Source: Prochlorococcus marinus CUG1433
GTDB taxonomy: Bacteria; Cyanobacteriota; Cyanobacteriia; PCC-6307; Cyanobiaceae
NCBI GenBank assembly: GCA_017644425.1
Contig: JAEPLN010000001.1
Span: forward strand, 1,302,001-1,366,000
Direction of reading: 5' to 3'
DNA: 64,000 bases
How positions within the stretch are numbered: the stretch's first letter is position 1; the number at the start of each line of letters is the position of its first letter. Shown piece after piece: positions 58,445-64,000 of the stretch. The position numbers were made by a program, and so were the translations under genes. The notes under the pieces are model-generated. The model ran no database searches and was not told the origin of the DNA. It worked only from the letters and a program-made list of their open reading frames with translations.

Positions 58445-59890
58445 TTAATTAGTTTTTCTACCGTAAACATCTTGTAACCTTATAATATCATCTTCTCCAA
58501 GGTAAGAGCCGCTTTGAACCTCAATTATAACTAAAAGAGATTCTCCTGGATTAGATAATCTATGCTTAGATCCTATTGGCACAAAACAGCTTTGATTCTC
58601 TCTTAAGGTGATTACTTTATCATTAATTTCCACCTTGGCAATTCCCTCTACAACAACCCAATGTTCAGCTCTTTTTTTATGAAGTTGAAGGGACAAAGAT
58701 GCCCCAGGGTTCACCTCTATACGCTTTATCTTCCAATTTTTAGCACTACAAACGTTAAGAAAGTTACCCCAAGGTCTAAAAGTTTTACTGTTATGCTCAC
58801 TTTCTTTTCTATTTCTTAATTTCAATTCATCGACTAATAATTTAATATCATCTGAATGTTCTTTCTTTGTTACAAGTAAAGCATCATCAGTTTCTACTAT
58901 TATTAAGTCATTAATTCCAAATCCAATAGTTAGGCGACTATAACTACTAATAAGATTATTTTTAGAAGATAATTGAATGCTATCTCCAATCAATACGTTA
59001 CCATTTGGATCTTTTTTTGATTGTTCCCAAAAAGATTTCCAACCCCCAATATCACTCCATTTTGCGTTGAGAGGCAAAACGAAACCTAAATCTGTTTTCT
59101 CCATTAAAGCTTTATCAAAGGAAATATTAGGACACTTTTTAAATGAATTTTCTTCCAATCTTGTAAAATCTAAGTCATTTATTTTTTTTCTGAGTGCTTC
59201 TCTGCAATTAAAAATTATATCTGGAGAATATTTTTCAAGCTCATTTACTATTGTACTTGCTCTACTTATGAATATCCCGCTATTCCAGCTGTAAAGATCA
59301 TCTTGATAAATATTTTCAGCTAAAGTTTTATTGGGTTTTTCTAAAAATTTTTCAATTTTTAAAGGAAATATTTCTTTTTCGCTTTTAGACTTTTTAGACT
59401 TTATATAACCATAAGCAGTAGAAGGCGAATGAGGGTTTACACCAAAAGTTAATATTTTTTTATCTAAATTTAGATCATTTACCCTCGTTATTGTTTTAAG
59501 AAATTCTTCATTATCCTTGATTTGATGGTCTGAAGGAAGAATTAATAAAATTGGATCATCACCATTTTTCATTGATTCTAATGCGGCTATAGCAATAGCT
59601 GGAGCGGTATTCCTACTCAATGGTTCCAAGATTATTGATTTTGGTTTGATTTCAATTTTTCTTATTTGCTCAGCGGTTATAAATCTATGTTCTTGGTTAC
59701 AAATAATTATTGGATTTTCTAAATACTTTAACTTTTTTATTCTGTTTAAAGTGTTTTGTAGAAATGAAAAATCATCATTTATATCAATTGATAAATATTG
59801 CTTTGGAAAGCTTTTTCTGGATAAAGGCCATAACCTTGATCCACTGCCTCCGCATAAAATTACTGGTAAGATAGGTATTTTTTTATTCAA
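58445..59890 (-). CDS. manC: Mannose-1-phosphate guanylyltransferase/mannose-6-phosphate isomerase
   Basis: Makes GDP-mannose. 481 residues. N-terminal sugar nucleotidyltransferase with CGGSGSRLWPLSRKSFPKQY and LPSDHQIKD, then a C-terminal cupin of the type II isomerase (RPWGNF, LQLHKKRAEHWVVVEG). Its product feeds gmd and fcl nearby, so the three likely supply GDP-fucose or related sugars for surface polysaccharide. Confidence 0.93.
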   Translation of the reverse strand: MNKKIPILPVILCGGSGSRLWPLSRKSFPKQYLSIDINDDFSFLQNTLNRIKKLKYLENPIIICNQEHRFITAEQIRKIEIKPKSIILEPLSRNTAPAIAIAALESMKNGDDPILLILPSDHQIKDNEEFLKTITRVNDLNLDKKILTFGVNPHSPSTAYGYIKSKKSKSEKEIFPLKIEKFLEKPNKTLAENIYQDDLYSWNSGIFISRASTIVNELEKYSPDIIFNCREALRKKINDLDFTRLEENSFKKCPNISFDKALMEKTDLGFVLPLNAKWSDIGGWKSFWEQSKKDPNGNVLIGDSIQLSSKNNLISSYSRLTIGFGINDLIIVETDDALLVTKKEHSDDIKLLVDELKLRNRKESEHNSKTFRPWGNFLNVCSAKNWKIKRIEVNPGASLSLQLHKKRAEHWVVVEGIAKVEINDKVITLRENQSCFVPIGSKHRLSNPGESLLVIIEVQSGSYLGEDDIIRLQDVYGRKTN

Positions 59891-60013
59891 ATTTTTAATT
59901 TTAAACTAAAAATATCTTAATTAGTATTTAATATCAATTTTGTTTTTCCAAATATTAAATAAAATTTAGAATTTCTAATTTATAGGAAATCATTGCATCT
60001 TCCGGGGTTTCTA

Positions 60014-60043
60014 GGTACAAATGTATTAGAGTACAAATGTTTT
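60014..60043 (+). promoter_or_regulatory. Tandem LexA-like boxes in the lexA promoter
   Basis: Two direct copies, GGTACAAATGTATT (60014-60027) and AGTACAAATGTTTT (60030-60043), 16 bases apart and ending 13 bases before the lexA ATG. Each fits the cyanobacterial LexA consensus RGTACNNNDGTWCB except for one position (T for C). They imply self-repression of lexA. Confidence 0.7.
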
Positions 60044-60055
60044 AGTTGAAGGATT

Positions 60056-60661
60056 ATGAGTGTTGATCTAACCCAAGCCCAAAGTGAATTATTTGAGTGG
60101 ATAAAAAAATATATGAGAGAGTTTAAACATAGTCCCTCTATTAGGCAAATGATGAAGGCGATGGATTTAAAATCTCCTGCCCCAATTCAAAGTCGCCTTA
60201 AGCACTTGCAAGAAAAAGGATATATCTCTTGGCAAGAGGGTAGAGCCAGAACACTTCAATTAATTGATGAAATATCTAACGATATCCCTGTTTTAGGAGC
60301 GGTTGCTGCAGGAGGATTAATCGAATCATTTTCTGATGTTGATGAAAGTTTGGATATGTCCGAAGTTTTAGATAAAGATGGCGTTTTTGCTTTAACTGTT
60401 AATGGAGATTCTATGGTTGATGCATTTATTGCAGACGGTGATATGGTTCTCATGGAGCCAGTTAAAGAATTATCTTATTTAAGAAATGGCACTATTGTAA
60501 GTGCAATGGTTCCAGGCTCAGGAACAACTCTAAAGTATTTTTATAAAAAGAATAATAAAATTGTTTTAGAGGCAGCTAATTCAAATTATGAACCAATTAC
60601 TCTTGATATAGATCAAGTCACTATTCAAGGGAAACTATTAGCTGTTTGGAGAAAAGTATAA
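60056..60661 (+). CDS. lexA: LexA repressor
   Basis: DNA-damage response repressor. 201 residues. N-terminal winged helix (about 1-68, SPSIRQMMKAMDLKSPAPIQ), self-cleavage site at Ala85-Gly86 in VAAGGL, catalytic Ser119 in NGDSMVDAFI and Lys160 in TTLKYFYK. All residues for cleavage are present, unlike LexA of some freshwater cyanobacteria. The tandem boxes upstream suggest autoregulation. Confidence 0.95.
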   Translation: MSVDLTQAQSELFEWIKKYMREFKHSPSIRQMMKAMDLKSPAPIQSRLKHLQEKGYISWQEGRARTLQLIDEISNDIPVLGAVAAGGLIESFSDVDESLDMSEVLDKDGVFALTVNGDSMVDAFIADGDMVLMEPVKELSYLRNGTIVSAMVPGSGTTLKYFYKKNNKIVLEAANSNYEPITLDIDQVTIQGKLLAVWRKV

Positions 60662-60697
60662 TTTTTATATTGTAGAGAAATTGTCATGAAGTATTCT

Positions 60698-60747
60698 AAA
60701 ATTTCTTATGAATTTTTTATATAAGAAAAAAATTTATAAGAAATTTT
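60698..60747. terminator. Possible bidirectional terminator between lexA and fcl
   Basis: AAAATTTCTTAT (60698-60709) and ATAAGAAATTTT (60736-60747) form a perfect 12-bp inverted repeat with a 26-base loop, followed by TTA. It overlaps the last codons of fcl. AT-only pairing makes the stem weak, so the role is uncertain. Confidence 0.35.
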
Positions 60748-61774
60748 TTAAGCTTTTACCTTGATCAGAAAGATCATTTAATGAGCTATCTATATTTTTT
60801 ATTACTTGTGTGAGACCATTTGTAAGAGATATTTTTGGAGTCCAACCAATTGATTTGATTCTTGAAATTTCTAAATTTTTTTTATAAGTTCCATCAGGTT
60901 TATCATGATCCCAAATAATATCTCCATTATAGTTTGTAATTAAACATATCTTTTTTGCTAGATCTTTTATTGAGATTTCTTCTCCTGATCCTACATTCAA
61001 ATAATATAGTTTTTTGTTATTAATATCTCTGGGTGCATTATTAAAATCAGGGTTCCATTTCTCTAAAGCCTGTATACATGCTTCTGCTAAATCATCAACG
61101 TGTAAAAATTCTCTAAGAGGTTTTCCAGTTCCCCAACATTTTACATATTTATGGCCAAATTTTTTTGCGAGAATAATTTTTTTTACTAATGATGCAATAA
61201 CATGACTACTCTCTGAATCATAGTTATCGCCAGGACCATAAAGGTTTGTAGGCATTAGTGATATGGCGTCAAAATTATTTTGTAACCTAATTGCTTGGCA
61301 CAATTTTATTCCAGCTATTTTGGCAATTGCGTAAGATTCATTTGTAATTTCTAGTGGAGCGGATAAAAGTTCTTCTTCTTTTATAGGAACGGTTGAATTT
61401 TTTGGATAAATGCAACTGCTACCTAAAAATAATAATCTTTTGGCTTTGTTTAACCAAGCTGCTTCTATTAAATTTTGTTCAATTCTAAGATTCTCCGAAA
61501 TAAAATCAAATGGATACTTATAGTTAGCATAAATACCTCCAACTCTCGCTGCGGCGATAATAACAACATTAGGTCTATGTTTCTTGAACCATGAATTCAC
61601 ACTATCCCAGCAACAGAGATCAAGTTCCTTTTTTGTTTGAACATATAATTTACCTCCTTCATTTATATTTCCATAACCTTTTTTGTGAAGTGCCCTTACT
61701 ATCGCGCTTCCTACCATCCCTAAATGTCCAGCGACAAAAAAACTATCCTGCTTCGTAATAAGGTTTTGAAGCAT
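60734..61774 (-). CDS. fcl: GDP-L-fucose synthase
   Basis: Epimerase/reductase converting the GDP-mannose-derived keto sugar to GDP-L-fucose. 346 residues. NAD(P)-binding GHLGMVGSAIV, the active-site Tyr/Lys in YAIAKIAG, GSSCIYP, and GTGKPLREFLHVDDLAE. A loop at about 230-245 (NFNNAPRDINNKK) is a small insertion. Start shares one base with the gmd stop, so the two are translated in series. Confidence 0.94.
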   Translation of the reverse strand: MLQNLITKQDSFFVAGHLGMVGSAIVRALHKKGYGNINEGGKLYVQTKKELDLCCWDSVNSWFKKHRPNVVIIAAARVGGIYANYKYPFDFISENLRIEQNLIEAAWLNKAKRLLFLGSSCIYPKNSTVPIKEEELLSAPLEITNESYAIAKIAGIKLCQAIRLQNNFDAISLMPTNLYGPGDNYDSESSHVIASLVKKIILAKKFGHKYVKCWGTGKPLREFLHVDDLAEACIQALEKWNPDFNNAPRDINNKKLYYLNVGSGEEISIKDLAKKICLITNYNGDIIWDHDKPDGTYKKNLEISRIKSIGWTPKISLTNGLTQVIKNIDSSLNDLSDQGKSLKNFL

Positions 61775-62865
61775 TATTCTTTGGGTTGTGTAAAATTAAA
61801 TCCTTTTTTTATTAAAAATGATTCTTTTTTTGCGATTTCCATATCACTATTAATCATATCAGTAACTAATTCTTCTAAAGTTGTTTTGGGCGCCCAGCCA
61901 AGTTTTTTATTAGCTTTTGTTGAATCTCCTATCAATGAATTAACTTCACAAGGCCTGAAATATTTTTTATCTATCTTAATTACAGTCTGTTTATTATCGG
62001 CTCTTTTACCAACTTCATCTAAACCGCTACCTTCCCAAATAATACCCCCCCAGCCAAGTTCTTTTGCTGCCAACTCGATAAATTTCCTTACGCTTATTTG
62101 TCTTCCTGTTGCTATTACAAAGTCTTCAGGTGACTTATGTTGAAGTATCTTCCATTGAATCTCTACATAATCTTTTGCGTGTCCCCAATCCCTTACAGCA
62201 TCAATATTTCCTAGATATAAGTACTTTTCTAAACCCTGATCGATTTGAGTTAAACCCCTAGTGATTTTTCTAGTTACAAAAGTTTCCCCCCTTCTTGGGC
62301 TTTCATGATTAAAAAGAATTCCATTGCATGCAAACATGCCATAAGCTTCTCTGTAGTTAATAGTAATCCAATAAGAATAAAGCTTTGCAACGGCATAAGG
62401 ACTTCTAGGATAGAAAGGTGTATTTTCAGTTTGGGGAGTTTCCTGAACTAACCCATATAATTCTGAGGTGCTAGCTTGATAAAATTTTGCCTTATCAATC
62501 ATTTTTAAATTTCTTATTGCTTCTAATATTCTTAAAGTTCCAAGTGCATCACTATTAGCCGTATATTCTGGAGTCTCAAAACTAACCGCTACATGACTTT
62601 GAGCTCCTAAATTATATATCTCATCAGGCTTTACTTCTTGAATGATGTTTATAAGATTTAAGCTATCAGTAAGATCTCCATAATGCAGAAAAAAATTCGG
62701 GTCCTCAGAATGGGGATCTTGATATAAATGGTCAATTCGTTCAGTATTAAATGAACTTGCTCTTCTTTTTATTCCATGAACTTCATAATTTTTTTTAAGA
62801 AGAAATTCTGCCAGATAACTTCCATCTTGACCTGTGATCCCTGTTATTAATGCTATCTTTTTCAT
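61774..62865 (-). CDS. gmd: GDP-mannose 4,6-dehydratase
   Basis: Makes GDP-4-keto-6-deoxymannose from GDP-mannose. 363 residues. [15 protein letters not shown] (NADP-binding), [29 protein letters not shown] and the catalytic [10 protein letters not shown] are in order; [13 protein letters not shown] follows. Upstream partner of fcl. Confidence 0.95.
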   Translation of the reverse strand: MKKIALITGITGQDGSYLAEFLLKKNYEVHGIKRRASSFNTERIDHLYQDPHSEDPNFFLHYGDLTDSLNLINIIQEVKPDEIYNLGAQSHVAVSFETPEYTANSDALGTLRILEAIRNLKMIDKAKFYQASTSELYGLVQETPQTENTPFYPRSPYAVAKLYSYWITINYREAYGMFACNGILFNHESPRRGETFVTRKITRGLTQIDQGLEKYLYLGNIDAVRDWGHAKDYVEIQWKILQHKSPEDFVIATGRQISVRKFIELAAKELGWGGIIWEGSGLDEVGKRADNKQTVIKIDKKYFRPCEVNSLIGDSTKANKKLGWAPKTTLEELVTDMINSDMEIAKKESFLIKKGFNFTQPKE

Positions 62866-63125
62866 GAAAAAAACTTAAATAAACAAATTAAAAGGTTTAA
62901 AATATAATCTACATTTATGAATAGTAATCATGTCCACAATTTCAATCTCATTCATTCATATACATATTACTGTAAATAATGAAAAATTTATTAAGGGATA
63001 ATTCATTAGAAAATTTTACAAATAACTTTATTAAATTTTCTTTATGTTCATAATTAAATATAATTAACAAATATTCAACAGTATATCCACAATAAAAAGT
63101 CACTTATTTAAAAAATAATAATATT

Positions 63126-64000
63126 ATGAAAATTATTGATTGTACTTTAAGGGATGGTGGCTATCATACAAAATGGAATTTTGATAAAGATTTTTTAGAT
63201 TCCTATTTTAATCTTTTAAAATTAAATCCATATTTAGAATCAGAAATTGGATATAAAAGGCATTCTTTGTCAGTAGATGATTCAAGTTTGGGTAAATTGG
63301 CATTCTGCAATTCAAGTTTTTTAAATTATTTAGAGAAATTTAATTTGAAAAATAAATTGTGGATAATGATAGATGTTAAAGAATTAAAGGAATTAGGTTT
63401 AAGTTCATCAGACTATCTTGATAATTTATCAATCTTCAAAGACTCTTTGATGCCTCTCAAGTCTATTAGGCTAGCGGTAAGTTTAGAAAATTTGACTTAC
63501 GCCATTTCTCTATCTAAAGAATTAATAAAAAGAAATTACGAAGTTGCTATCAACATAATGAATATTTTTAACAGAGATATTAATGATATAAAATTGGGCT
63601 TAAAGCAAATTCAGAATTTATCAATATCAAGAATCTATTTTGCTGATTCAGAGGGAATTGGAACCCCTTTTAAACTTACAAATTTAATAACAAATATTCA
63701 ACCTCTTCTGAATGAAGAAATTGATTTGGGATTTCATGCTCATAATAACAATGGCATGGCAATTGCTTGGTGTTTAGAGCCCATAGCGAAAAATATATCA
63801 GCCTGTGATGGTTCATTTCTTGGATTTGGAAGGGGAGCGGGCAATGCATCCACAGAATCTTTAATTGCTTTTTTTAAAGAATTAACCCCTTTACAATGTT
63901 CTCGCATTATGGACTTTATAGAAAAATTTATAAAGCCTCTTCAAAATAAATATAATTGGGGCTCAAAACTTGAAACTATAATAGGTTCAAAATTTAAATT
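63126..64000 (+). CDS. HMGL-like aldolase-domain protein, 3' end cut by window edge
   Basis: About 291 residues are visible from ATG at 63126. It starts with IIDCTLRDGGYHTKWNF, the catalytic arginine/aspartate motif of the HMGL-like TIM-barrel family, and has the metal-binding FHAHNNNGMA and GFGRGAGNAST. Family members cleave or form C-C bonds with oxoacids (4-hydroxy-2-oxovalerate aldolase, isopropylmalate synthase). Copies in polysaccharide clusters have unknown roles. It opens the region downstream of gmd and is divergent from it. Confidence 0.82.
   Translation, partial: MKIIDCTLRDGGYHTKWNFDKDFLDSYFNLLKLNPYLESEIGYKRHSLSVDDSSLGKLAFCNSSFLNYLEKFNLKNKLWIMIDVKELKELGLSSSDYLDNLSIFKDSLMPLKSIRLAVSLENLTYAISLSKELIKRNYEVAINIMNIFNRDINDIKLGLKQIQNLSISRIYFADSEGIGTPFKLTNLITNIQPLLNEEIDLGFHAHNNNGMAIAWCLEPIAKNISACDGSFLGFGRGAGNASTESLIAFFKELTPLQCSRIMDFIEKFIKPLQNKYNWGSKLETIIGSKFK

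Overview
The window looks like core chromosome from a marine picocyanobacterium, almost certainly a high-light-adapted Prochlorococcus. The DNA is very AT-rich, genes are packed with short gaps or small overlaps, and start codons are often TTG or GTG with little Shine-Dalgarno signal. Lineage markers include a high-light-inducible (Hli) protein, a ClpP3/ClpR protease pair, a nickel superoxide dismutase with its maturation peptidase and putative nickel transporter, an ARC6/Ftn2-type division protein, and cobalamin-pathway genes. The assignment rests on gene content and order only.

Layout. 1-3.4 kb: a truncated glycogen debranching enzyme, HU, several tiny membrane or secreted proteins and Hli. 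3.4-8 kb (minus): cbiB, ilvC, clpP3, clpR and a PIN/TRAM protein. 8-15.2 kb: hemW, panB, the SRP RNA gene, then a reduced division/cell-wall block (ftsZ, ftsQ, a small membrane protein, ddl) followed by miaB. 15.2-20.6 kb: tRNA-His, an amidohydrolase plus FAD-oxidase pair, folC, argD and tRNA-Leu. 20.8-25.9 kb: two tiny coupled ORFs, murA, a SpoU methyltransferase, lpdA and trpC. 25.9-27.4 kb: the nickel SOD locus. 27.5-36.8 kb: FKBP, lnt, mnmA, nnr, a group 2 sigma factor, pdhA and ftn2. 36.8-42.7 kb: ffh, rpsP, phoH, a Bax-inhibitor-like protein, an unknown protein, era and trmD. 42.9-50.2 kb: a sugar-dehydrogenase-like protein, an ispF/TIGR03792/larB overlapping set, two small unlisted genes, thiS-thiE, ribF, a DUF3611 protein and surE. 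50.2-58.3 kb: pheS, nadK, cbiET, two small proteins, ribD, ftsH and argF. 58.4-64 kb: manC, lexA, fcl, gmd and the start of an HMGL-like aldolase, which looks like the edge of a surface-polysaccharide region.

Most of the window is ordinary core metabolism, and I see no CRISPR array, insertion sequence, integrase or phage module. The observations most worth a second look are: (i) sodX and the SpoU methyltransferase both have conserved N-terminal coding sequence upstream of any canonical start codon; (ii) argD begins five bases after the tRNA-Leu 3' end; (iii) several very small genes sit in apparent gaps; (iv) a long palindrome precedes ftsH and a tandem LexA-like operator precedes lexA; (v) larB and sodN/X/T give the window two nickel-related loci.
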